Assembly (NCBI GenBank): GCA_034620365.1
Contig: JAQGEQ010000071.1
Location: 3,224,001 to 3,288,000 of the forward strand
Length of the DNA: 64,000 nucleotides
Source of the DNA: Pegea sp. RAD2-039
Lineage: Eukaryota; Chordata; Thaliacea; Salpida; Salpidae
Reading direction: 5' to 3'
Shown here: positions 19,935 to 31,400 of the stretch, piece by piece
How positions within the stretch are numbered: the stretch's first letter is position 1
Layout: every line of letters begins with the position of its first letter
The notes under the pieces: generated by a model
What the model was told of the DNA's origin: nothing
The model's input: the letters and a program-made list of their open reading frames with translations, nothing else
Databases searched by the model: none
Translations under genes and position numbers: made by a program

Positions 19935-21674
19935 ATGCAATCGCAACTTATTGATCTGATGAAATCTAATGAGAGGTTAGTGAAAAATCATCAAGTAGAT
20001 ATTCCATCCAAACTTAAGAACGAAGTTAAAAATGAAAATCCTTTTCCTGTTGAATTTGAAGGTAAGTTTGTTGAAGAAGATTATCGTTTTTCAATCACTG
20101 ATAACAGTACAGATAAGTTTTTTTCAGTTGATGGAAATAGTTTAGAAATAAGTTTGAATAGCAGTCTTAATGAAAATATTAATTTAGATGATAGTTCAAA
20201 CATGTTTAGTTTTACTGATCATACTTTATTTGATTCTGAACCATCTTTCAAAAGTTTACAAATAGTTAACAATTTAAATAGGAATGTTCAAACTGAACAA
20301 GATCGTAACTTTTATGGTTTTTCTGATTTGTATAAACTTTCAAGTTTTGAAACATCATTTAAAAATTTAAAAAATGACCAACAAGCAAATCTTCAAAACA
20401 AAATTAATTCAGACCAAGAAATAAATTTTAGATTAGTACCTTTTGATTATGAAAATAACTTGGAAACTTTTTTTGAAAGTTCTAATTCATTCACTACCTT
20501 ATCTCAATTAGATAGCTTAAGTTTAAGCCAAGAAGTTAAAAGTGACTTTAAATGTAATAAAAAGCTTTTGAACAATTCCCAAAAAATATATATTGTGAGT
20601 CCAACCAAACAGGCTGATACTAGAATTGCAAATAATAAAAATAAAAATCTTACTCCCAAAAAATTGATATTAAATGATGCTACAAATATTCATGATGAAA
20701 ACAGAGATAAAAAATGGAAGTTTAATCCACAAGGTTTCGGAAAATGTGAAAGTATTTTCGATAGCAGTCTTAGATCAGAATGTAATTTAGAAGATAATCT
20801 GACTTCTTTTGATTATAAATTTGCCAGTGATTGTGATTTAATCTATTCTGCACCATCTGTAGAAATTTCACAATTAATTGAAAACTTAAATGAAATTGTT
20901 CAAACTGAAGAAGAATCTAATTTAAATGAAGCAGCATCTTTTGAAAAATCTTCTAACACTCCAAAAACTGAACAAAAAATTAGTTTCACTTCTAAAGTTT
21001 GTGAGAATGAAGACACTTTTGAAACTTCTTTTGAAAATTCTGATTTATTGAGTCTTTTAACTCCATCAGATAGTTTAAACCTAGATCAGGAACTTAAATA
21101 CAACCTTGAATGTAATCTTTTAAAAGATTATATCAATTTAACCCCAATTAAGCAGATTAATATTACTACAGTAAATAGTAATGATGAAAACCTTGTTCCA
21201 AAAAAGCTGATACTAAATGATACCACAAATATCCACCATCAAAATAGAGATATAAATTGGAAGTTTAATCCACAGAATTTAAACAAATCTAAAAGTATAT
21301 TTGATAGCAGTCTTAGATCAAAATGCAGTTTAAAGAATAATCTTACTTCTTTTGATAATGAATTATCCAGTGATTGTGCTTTTATCTCTTGTAAGCCATC
21401 TGTAGAATTTGTACGATCAGTTGAAAACTTAAAAGAAGTTATTCAAACTGAAGAAAATTTTGAATTTTGTACAAACCTAGTAGGTTATAATAGAAATAAA
21501 TTCTTATCTTTTCAATGTGGTGCTCAAAATATTGATACAAATTACAATGAAAATACAAAACTATCTAATGACAGTGAACAACTTGAAACAGGTGATAATG
21601 TAAAATTATCTAGACATAAAAAGCTATTTAAATATTTCAAAAACAGAATTACCAAGTTTTTATTTCATAGATAA
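19935..21674 (+). CDS. Unrecognised single-exon low-complexity protein with internal repeats
   Basis: An open frame of about 579 residues counted from the first ATG (19935). Codons upstream to 19896 are open but lack an ATG, so an upstream exon ending at an acceptor near 19890 is possible. The product is rich in Asn, Ser, Leu, Asp and Glu, has few Trp or Cys, and ends in a basic stretch. It contains a repeat of roughly 195-205 residues. The clearest parts are KKLILNDATNIHDENRD / KKLILNDTTNIHHQNRD, KWKFNPQ / NWKFNPQ, SIFDSSLRSECNL / SIFDSSLRSKCSL, and a PS..(I/L)..NLN..VQTE motif seen three times. The first repeat copy is the most diverged. No signal peptide, membrane segment or known domain is seen. 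It looks disordered and lineage-specific, and its function is unknown. Confidence 0.75.
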   Translation: MQSQLIDLMKSNERLVKNHQVDIPSKLKNEVKNENPFPVEFEGKFVEEDYRFSITDNSTDKFFSVDGNSLEISLNSSLNENINLDDSSNMFSFTDHTLFDSEPSFKSLQIVNNLNRNVQTEQDRNFYGFSDLYKLSSFETSFKNLKNDQQANLQNKINSDQEINFRLVPFDYENNLETFFESSNSFTTLSQLDSLSLSQEVKSDFKCNKKLLNNSQKIYIVSPTKQADTRIANNKNKNLTPKKLILNDATNIHDENRDKKWKFNPQGFGKCESIFDSSLRSECNLEDNLTSFDYKFASDCDLIYSAPSVEISQLIENLNEIVQTEEESNLNEAASFEKSSNTPKTEQKISFTSKVCENEDTFETSFENSDLLSLLTPSDSLNLDQELKYNLECNLLKDYINLTPIKQINITTVNSNDENLVPKKLILNDTTNIHHQNRDINWKFNPQNLNKSKSIFDSSLRSKCSLKNNLTSFDNELSSDCAFISCKPSVEFVRSVENLKEVIQTEENFEFCTNLVGYNRNKFLSFQCGAQNIDTNYNENTKLSNDSEQLETGDNVKLSRHKKLFKYFKNRITKFLFHR

Positions 21675-24600
21675 ATGTTAGTGGAAGTAAATTGAATGTT
21701 TATTACACAACTCTACTGTTCTTTATCTTTATTTTTATAATTGATTCAAGTATTTGGTTGATTCTTTGAAAGTAGAAATCTCTGTATATTTGTTTACTTT
21801 ATTTTAGCATGACCTTTCTCAGTCGAAGCCGGCCATTATTATTATTTGCTTTGTTATAATATTTAATTCATTTATTAAACATTATTTGTATGTTATTATT
21901 ACTTTTTATTTGTTAGCTTTTGTTCTACATTTTCATAAAATAACTTTCTGAATTAAAAAATCTGATATATATATTTTATCATATACCTTAACCTTAACAT
22001 TTTTTCATTTATTAATAAATTTTAAAAATAATTTGACGAAATATTTTTTGATATAAAAATGTTATTCATTTTAATATGGAACTTTCAAAAATTTTTTTGA
22101 ATTTGTTGTAAGTAAAAGTTATTCAGTTTTATCTTGTCAGAGCTGATTAAAAACTGAAATTTTGATTTCAAATATTTTAGCTTTTATTAAAAGTCGAAAT
22201 AACAATGAGGACAATTTAGAAGTCCACTTTTCTTCTACGTTTGTTGGTCACCTTGCCGTGGTGTAGAAGCTTATTTGGTGATTTAGATAAAACTTGATTT
22301 TTATAAGTTACCAAAACCAAGAACCAACTTATATTGCTATTTAATGCTAATAATATTTTAGTACTGTTGGTTATTTTTAAGCAGAAAGTAAAATAGTATC
22401 TTAAACTCTAAAACAAAATATAATAAATGAGCTTTTGTGTTTGTTTTTCAATTTAGTTCAATTTAGTAAATTCAGTAAATGATAAATGTTGAATGATCAG
22501 CGCTAACAGGAACAGATCTTTCTTATACGAGTATTACTTTTCAATTTTGCCTGACTTAAATGTTATCTTTGAGTTTGCAAATGAAACAAAATAGAAAGTG
22601 AATCAAATTTTGATAGAAGATTATGAAATTGACTATTTGATGAATAAGTTACAAACTTTGCAACTATTTGTAACTTCTTATGCAGATATAAATTATCACC
22701 AACAGTATTTTACTAGAAATTTTTCTTACAAATTAGACTACTTCACAAAAATGAATTTTAAACTTGCTATCATTAATTTTCTAAAATTATATTTATCACA
22801 AGCTATTAGTTAAAGTTTATTGGTATTTACAAATGATAAAAAGTGAAAATCTTTTAAGCATTTGAAGTCAAATTTTCGAGAGCTTTATTAGCAAATACTG
22901 AGAAAGTTGGATCTGTATTTAGTTTAACACACTTTTGAAATAAAGCCATTAGAATAAAAAGTCAATACTTTAGCTTATAAAGTTGTAAACATCTAAAGTA
23001 GCGTTTGTAAACTGCATCTTGTAATATTTCGCCTGCTTTCATGTAATTGTCTGCAAACAAGATAAACGTCAAGCTTTACATTAAAACGACTTTGCTTGAA
23101 CTTTATGGACTTTATTTGTATAAGTATTTGGCCACCATTAGTGATACTATACTTCTGAGACTTTTGTAATATGAGTTGTACGCATAATATCCTGAAGTAA
23201 TTTTCAAATCTGCCTCAAGTTTCTAAAATGTTGAAAGTTTTTAATGAAATTAAATAATTCATTTTTAAAAAATTAGTAAAAATCTCAATCTTTTCACATC
23301 GAAAATTTGTGTCGATTTAACAAATTTCTTAAAAATTTTTTCAGTCTATTCAACATTTTTGTAAAACGAAAAGCAAATTACACAAAAAAATATTCTAGTT
23401 TTCGATTTTAATTTTTTTATGTAAAATTATTAAAAGCTTTAACTTTGAAACTCTATTCGAAAATCACATCAAGAAAAGAAGAATGAACCAAATGCCTAAA
23501 TTCCACAAGAAACAGTTTTTTAATACATTTAAAGATAAAATAATTGTTTATTTTCACGTTGTCTCGTTTACTTCAGGTTTTGCTTAATTTACTTTAGCTG
23601 ACTGCTGAAAATTGTCCTGATGAAAAATTCTGATGTTAATATCATTAAGAAGTTTTAAATGTTTTTAAATTGTTTGAAAAATATTAAATAAATATTTTAA
23701 TTCTAATCGACAAAGTTATGTCTTTACCATTATATATGGATCAGAAAATTTAAAAACTAACTTCTGAAAGTATTAAGATGATAAAACATTTCCAAATAAA
23801 AACTTGTAAAGTGAAAAGTAATTTTCACAACCACTAGTAAGCATTTCACTAAATTTTCTAACTTTGCAAATAAAACATTTATATATCTAGTTTTAATCAT
23901 ATACGTTCTTCCATTTTTTTTAATCTTTTCACTTTGACTGATCTTAACCACATCTTTTTAATATGTGATTACTGGAAAAATATTATACGATTAATAGACC
24001 CCTACTTCTAAAGTAAAATACTGGTATCTAATTCTAAACAATATCTAAATAATTAAATTAATTAAAACTATTATAAAAATAAAAATTTGTTCTTATAATA
24101 TATTGGTTTTGTACAGTTGAACTAAATTTGATTAAATATTAAGAAAACTCACTATAACCTTTGATATGACATTTTCAAATACCAATTGAAAAATTTACCT
24201 TACTTCAATAAAGTTTGTTTAATTCAAGTTTCGGATAAATATTTTTGTGTATTTCCTTTTAAATTTACTTGAAATAAAAGTTTATTTGTAGAAGTGTTAC
24301 ATTAGATGTAACAAAGAAAAGAGATGTAATCTTCATATATAGTTTGTTATGAGCACCTCCATCAAAGTGACTTTTTCATAAAGCTTTCATTTCATATTTA
24401 ATAAGACGTGTTATCAGCTCCCTGCTTATTTGTTGGGTTTTCTTCTTAATACTTGTGACTTTCATAAAAAACTGTTTAATGAATCCTCAAATTCAAAAAA
24501 TTAAAAGATTTTTTGATCTACATCCCGAATTATAAGAAATTTTATAGTCAGTTAAAATAAATGGTAGGTTTAGATCTCTTAAATCGATAAAACACTGACT

Positions 24601-27600
24601 CTACAGAAGTTTATTTGAATTCTTTCTTCTCTCGGGTTATTAAAACTTATGAAAGCAATAAGTTGTTTGTCTAAGACTACATTATAGGAGTAGAAACAAG
24701 TTGTTAATACAAAGAAAAGGAGAAATGGTCTTAATATTCATTTATAGAAAAATTACGATTCAAATACAACAAAAAGTTCTTATCAATACTTTTTGAAATA
24801 TTTTGACATCATTTTTTATATTAAATATACATTAAAACAAGCTACATATATTGATTGTATATTAACTGTTTCTCAAAATAACGAGTACTTTATAAAATGT
24901 TTAATATCGCTATAAAATCATTAGCGTGTTAAAAGTTGCACAGTTTTAAAATAAACTTTTAACAGCTGATGAAATTTGATCAACAAATGAAATATTTCGC
25001 TTTTGACAGTATTTATGGTAATTAATCATTGATACTTTGAATTCTTTGCATGTTTATTCAACCCTGGTTTTGTTTGATCTTAACATTACAAAATATTAAG
25101 CATGATACAAAAGCTTCAATATTTCTTTTATTGTGATATATTAATACAAAAGGACTCAAGAGATACTTTTATGGTCAGTTTTTGTTCTTTCCTTTTATTT
25201 TTTATTTTTAAGCAGCTTTTTATATATTTATGTGTTTAAAGTAAAGTATTGATTAGCATGTGTAAAACCTATCTTATCAACTTATAGAAGCAATAGATAA
25301 GATTAAAGCTGTTCTGTATCTACATATAAATATAGCGTTTTTATTTCAATAATTATAAAATAAATATGTCAACCTTAGTCTTTGTTTTACTTCACATATT
25401 TTGAAAACTTTCTTTCTCTAATATAATTTTCATTACAAAAAAATATTGAAGAAACTGATTTACAAAGTTGGATGTAATTGAAGTGATAACATCAGTTATC
25501 TATAAAACTAATTATTGAGCTGATATATACTTAAAATAAAACTTTTTTGTTGATGTAGCTTTGCAAATATTTTCTAATAATGCTAAAAATAGTTTTTTTG
25601 TTTGGTTAGCTTTAGTCAATTAATAAATATAAATAAATTATTGGTTTGAATTGAGATTTTATTTGATTGATTACTTTTAGTAATGAACTGATTTCTAATA
25701 AAAACATTTTTTTTCCAAAAACTGAAACAGATTATGAGTGTCATTACCCTTATTATATATTAACAGTCGACTATTATAGCTGATGATTTTTTTTGCTAGA
25801 ATTAAATGATTTATTAAAGCTAAGTAGGTGGAATAATTGAAATGTAATTACTTTTAGAACTTAAAAATTAAATAGATAAATTTAACATGAGTAAGATTAT
25901 CTCTAAAAGATTTTATGGAAAATTCTTTTATGAAGATGTAATAAATGCCAAAATGTTCAACTTCTTTAAATCTTGAAGTCCAATAGTCTGATTTTTCCTT
26001 CACAAAACCGAACAAAAAGCTGTAAAACAACGCAGCCAGTAAAAGTCTCGTTTATTCTATAAGCAACTAGGATTAAACTATGATAAGAGTAGTTAAGAAG
26101 TAGTGCAAACGAAGGTAAGTTGCTATAAATTTATATTTGAGTTAAATAAATGTTCAGATTTTATGAACAAGAGTTTTATAGGAAGTTTAACTTATGAAAG
26201 TCTTCAATGTAAAGAACTGCTCTTCAACAAGATAAATTCTTTAACTTTTTTCTTCTTTAATATTTAAATTTTTCAGCTAGAAAATCATTTCAAATTTTTC
26301 AGTAAAAAATTATCTTATAAATTTTATATAGTTCAAGGAAAAGTTTTAAAATTTTAAGACTTTTCATTTAATATTAAGCTTTAGATGAAGAATTATTGGA
26401 AATGATTCAAACTCATTAAAATAAAGCATGTAAAGGCCGTATATGACAAAACTGTATAGCACATTAATACCAGAACAAACAGAAAATACAGTTTTCTCAT
26501 CTCTATTTCTATTGAAAACAGATTTCCGTTTTCTCTTAGTCTTGCTTTAGTGGTTGATGGTTGAACCACAAGAAAGGTCTACCGAAGCAGACATGTCTTC
26601 AATTGAATGAAATACTTAAGTCAAAAGTAAATAGATCAAGCAAATAAATACTTATATTGTAAATAACCCTTACAAGAATCACTTATAGAATATTTAATTA
26701 AAATGATTAGCTGTTACAATTTGTCATTTCTGCTGGCTAGTGAGCAACCTGTACTGTTTTCAGAAGCTTAATTACATAAAAACTTACAACCACCTTGTAA
26801 TTAATAAATGTTGCCTCACACTAAAGGTATGGGTAAAACAATCATACAGCTCAAACAATTTTGTTTGTTTAACGTATGAAACATGAGTAGGAAATTCTCC
26901 GAATATTTAAGTTTATTTTTTACTTTTGGTAACACTTTAAATTTACACTTTCTTTTTTTTTATTTGCTTTCTGCGTGAAACGGTTAAGACAATAAAGCTG
27001 CAATAAATTCAAAGAGTTGAATTGTTATAAAGTTCAACAGAATCAAAACTACTAACTAATTAGAGGGGTAACCTTTCAAATAAAAGCTCCTGAAAAGGGA
27101 GAAAAGAAATATGTAAAAAAACTAACTTTCAAAGTCTACATAAGTTTTCATGACGTCATTTTACTTCTAATATCTATTAGAGATTACTAAATCTGAGATT
27201 TTCTATTTACATTTTCTTTATTGCTACATCATAGAAATAACAAACTTAGTAAAGCAACATCCTCAAAATTGACTTTGATGAAAAATTCTGTTTTTAATGA
27301 TCATGTGATCCAATCAAAATATATTTACATCTTAGTGAGCTCTTTTGTACAAATATTTCTTTACTGCAATTAACAGAGGAGATTTTTCTACTCTAAGGTT
27401 GAAAGCTGAATTAATTTTGTTCTTATATTAAATTTAAATAGTAATTTATTACAAAAGTATTTTAATTGCGAATACAACCATAATGTGAGATTTTTTATTT
27501 GTTTAATGTCTACAAGATATGAATCACGTGACTTGATGATTTCAATTTTACTTTAAAAGTAATTCGAAGCCAATATTACTCTTGAAAGCGAGATTAGACG

Positions 27601-28484
27601 AGACTTTTGGAGGTTAGGTCTATTGATCAAAACTTTCTGATCCCATTCTTTTGTCAGCCATCAACTGATGACGTCATGAAAACTTGAATCACGTAAAACA
27701 CTAAAAAGCTGATGACATTAAGTGATGACGCAAGAAGTGACGCGCGAGAGACTAGGAAAAAAGAGTAAAATGAGATTGTAAATGAAAATATGTAAGAAGC
27801 AAGAGTCAGGCGAAGATCAGATAGAAGTTCTTTATCATCCAAGTTAGTGAGAGTTGTTTCAGTTGATTGAAATCTTTAATACAACAAATTGAAAAGTCAA
27901 CATCTGTTAAGATGTAAAAAAAAAGCTTCTGATTATCTTATTTACTTTCTAATATTTTTATTTAATCAATTGAATGTTTTATCGTTTTATTACAAGTTTT
28001 GAAGAATAAACTTCTGCTGTGAGAATTTAGTAAAAAAAAGAAGAATAAATTTTCTGCAATAGATTTGATAGTAGACGTTTCATAGTCAGATACTTCTGAA
28101 TTAAAATTGCAGTAATAGCAATTAGCGATGATAATTTAACTAAAAATCGTTTACTTTATTATTTGAAGAAATACTGTAAATGGTGAATATTAAACTTAAG
28201 CATAATTTTATAGAAATAATTTCAATATTTAAACATAAACAAATCAAATAAATACTTGTAGGTAAATATTATTTCATTATTTTCGATAATTTTATTGCAA
28301 ATTATTTTGACGAATATATAAATAATATTTTAGATTTAAGATTTCACTTATTGAAATAATTGTACGAAATAAATATATTTTTTACTGCTTCATTAGAACT
28401 ACTATTTAACAGAGTTTTAATCAAATTTTGTTTGTTTTACTTTGATTGACATTTAGATATTATTAATCACCTGTCTCAGTAAAA
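21675..28484. other. Large intergenic region upstream of Wnt
   Basis: About 6.8 kb of AT-rich sequence. Short open frames here (for example 22598-22813 and 23757-23951) have no protein-like character. A small GC-richer patch lies near 22225-22275. TGACGTCA sites occur at 27151-27158 and 27669-27676, and a TCACGTGA palindrome at 27524-27531. The last kilobase probably holds the Wnt promoter. Confidence 0.5.
27520..27745. promoter_or_regulatory. CRE/E-box cluster upstream of Wnt
   Basis: Within about 225 bp there are a TCACGTGA palindrome (27524-27531), a full CRE palindrome TGACGTCA (27669-27676) and two further TGACG half-sites around 27724 and 27737. The Wnt start codon is about 0.75 kb downstream. 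These are binding sites of CREB/ATF and bHLH-type factors. Promoter or enhancer function is inferred only from motif density and position. Confidence 0.35.
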
Positions 28485-31400
28485 ATGGAACAAAAAAATT
28501 GGAAGAAATTGAACCTGTTGATTTACTTTTTTCTTTGGAGCTGTTGTTCTCTAATGACAAGTGCAACATGGTGGTGAGTATTTTAGTAACAATATCAACA
28601 ATGATAATAAGATTGATTTTTGTGTTGTACAAGCAAATAAAGTTGCTAACTTTAATGAAAAGTGTTAAAATATTAAATTAAAACTATCAAGGATTTGTAA
28701 TTCGTCAAGACGTTGACTGAATCATTGTATATGTCAGTTCCTCACACAAACAGATAAAATTAAAAAGCTGACAGAAGGTGAACTTTTAAAGCAGTGAAAT
28801 TGTTCAATTAGTAAATTCAATAAATTGAAAAACATTTTTAGATGCATTTTGCAAGTTGAAGGAAGATCAGATAAATGTATAAACTTACTCAAACGTCTAT
28901 CAAATATTGGGCAGTATCCAAAAACGATCAATTTTGAAGTTATACAGAAATATGAAGAGAGAAGGAAGACAATATTGGCTTTTAACGAAATACAATTGAT
29001 TCTAATTTTGTTATTTACACAACTCCTACTACTTGAGTCTAAATAATCAATGAATTGATGTGATTAGCAGAAGGACACACTTTTTATTTTAATGATGTCA
29101 ATTGTTGCTGTTTCAAGATTAGAAAACAATTTTGTGATTTTTTTTTAATTTATGAAGAAGTTAAAGATCTGTAAAAAATCAAAAGAGTAAAAGTTAAAAA
29201 GACTAAATTATCAAAATATCAATGCTGCAAAAAAAGATGACAAATACCCAGAGTCGCAACAAAGTTGTTTTAAAGAGCTTCACTTCTAATCAATAGAGGA
29301 AAAAAACTTTGGTGGAACGACTCATAACAGTCACTTGTAACAATTTTGACGTTTTGGCAAACAGAAGTTAAACGTTTGGCATGGAAATCAAATCGGAAAA
29401 TATCAAATCGTTGTTTTTTGCAAATTGACAAAAAAAAGGAATTTGCTGGTTTTTTCAGAGTTTAATTTTCTGTTTCTCACACGTAAGCGATGTCACAAAA
29501 TGACGATTCATTTGTCTTATTTCTATGTGAGATAGGTCGTAAAACTAACGTGGTATGATGGGTCATAAAAGTGAATAAGATTTACTGCTATATGGAGAAT
29601 CCAATAATGATGACGTCACTAATTTGTAGTGGGCATGTGGTAAATATTTGATGTGGTGGCGAGTAGGGGTAAAGACGCGAATAAAGGTCATTTCTAAGCG
29701 AGAGGTGGCAATCCAAATTTTGGTTTCGTATTTTCCGACGTTCTAGACTTGCAGCTGAATAAATTTTCAACTTCTATTTGAGTGAAATCAAAAATGGCCG
29801 AAAAAACTTCTGTTTAAAAATGAAAAACAAAATTCTTGAACTTCTAAACATAAATTTTTTCCAAAAGAAATTAAATGAAATATCCGATAATTTTTGAAAA
29901 TATTTTCACATTATTTTATTTTTAAATTAAATTGAAATTTTTTTCTAGGTTATTGAACGTTCCTTCCTACAGTGAGTCAAACAGCGATTACTGCCAGCGT
30001 TTTACTTACATGTCAAGAAACCAAAGAAGGTTCTGCCGGAGCCATCCAACAATAATGGAGAAAATTGGAGCTGGTGTTGTGAATGCAATCAGCTTATGTC
30101 AATTGCAATTCCGGTAAAGTTCTTTACAAAAGCTTTGTAGCTAATTAAAGTTCAGTCACCCTAGTTTATCTGGGTAAAATGTTTCAAAGAGTAACAACAA
30201 AAGAGTTAAAAATAGCTAGTTTTAAAGGTCTTTGGCCTCTACGGTCAAAGGTAGCTTTTGATTGAAATAGTTTAAGCTCTTATAATGTTACTTGAGACAT
30301 TTTAGTGTTATTCTGTTACATATTGCATAATTCTAAAATTCGTTTATCGTATCACTTTTAGAGATGGTTACTAAAAGAACACTTGATCTAAATGTCTTAA
30401 TGTTAGAACCAATTATTAGCTACTAAATAATTCAATATCTGAAAAATTGAAAATAAAATAGTTATTTTATTAAGTAATTCGGAAACAAAAATCTGTAGTT
30501 TTGATTCAAGAACTTCAATTTTAGATTTTTATCGGGTTTCACTTGATATAAAGAAAAGCATTTTTGTGATAACTTATATACAAACAAGATTAATCTAAAG
30601 TTGTGAAGTAAAGTTATTATAAACTTTAAAAATTCAAGAAGTTTTTTTTACAAACAATCACCATATTTGCTCAAAACTTCTTTTGAAATCTCATTAAAGT
30701 TCATGATTTAATTATTTAAGTTCTTTCTAGCCACGAGCATTGGAACTGTTCAATTTATCCAGGAAGACCAGAAGATCATTTCTTTAAGCCTATCATTAAA
30801 TCGAGTAAGTCAAAGCTACACCACATTTTTCCTAATTAAAAGTTTAAATAAAAAACAATTACAAACTCTTATTTCAAAGCAGTTTATCTAAACTATCAGT
30901 TACTAATTTCTTAAAGACTTCGTTCAATAAGTTTACGTCAAAACTTTAGTGAAAAACGTTTAATGAGAGTTGTAATGGTAAACAGGTTCTGCTCCATTAA
31001 CATCTTTGATTTGTTCTATTAGTTCAGGTCATGAAGAGCTTTGTCAGGCTGACAAATGGGTTTGTGCACGGCTATTTAACAACTGAGTTGTTTAATGTTA
31101 GTCCAAAATAAGAAATATGAAGACTGAGAATGTTGGTGAATAAAGATAGTTCCAACTTGTGAGTGAAAACTTATAGGGAAGGATCAAAAGAATTGACAAT
31201 ATTGATATAATTAAAAAATTCAAATTTCGTCTATATAATTTAACTTATCATTTGTGATGTAGAGACTAAAGTGAAATGAGTGAAAGTTTAAAGCAAGGCT
31301 TTTAAAAGCTATAATTCAAGTTTATTTAGTATTGAGATGATTCTAAGAACTTGTATATTTTGAGTTTAAGTAGCATCTATTTCAAAACACTATCACCTAT

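Noticed and set aside
22225-22275. GC-richer patch containing CACCTTGCCGTGGTG
   Set aside because: It looks like a repeat fragment, but it is too short and has no second copy that I could find in the window.
22598-22813. A 71-codon plus-strand open frame
   Set aside because: No domain, no good splice or start context, and composition like the surrounding AT-rich sequence.
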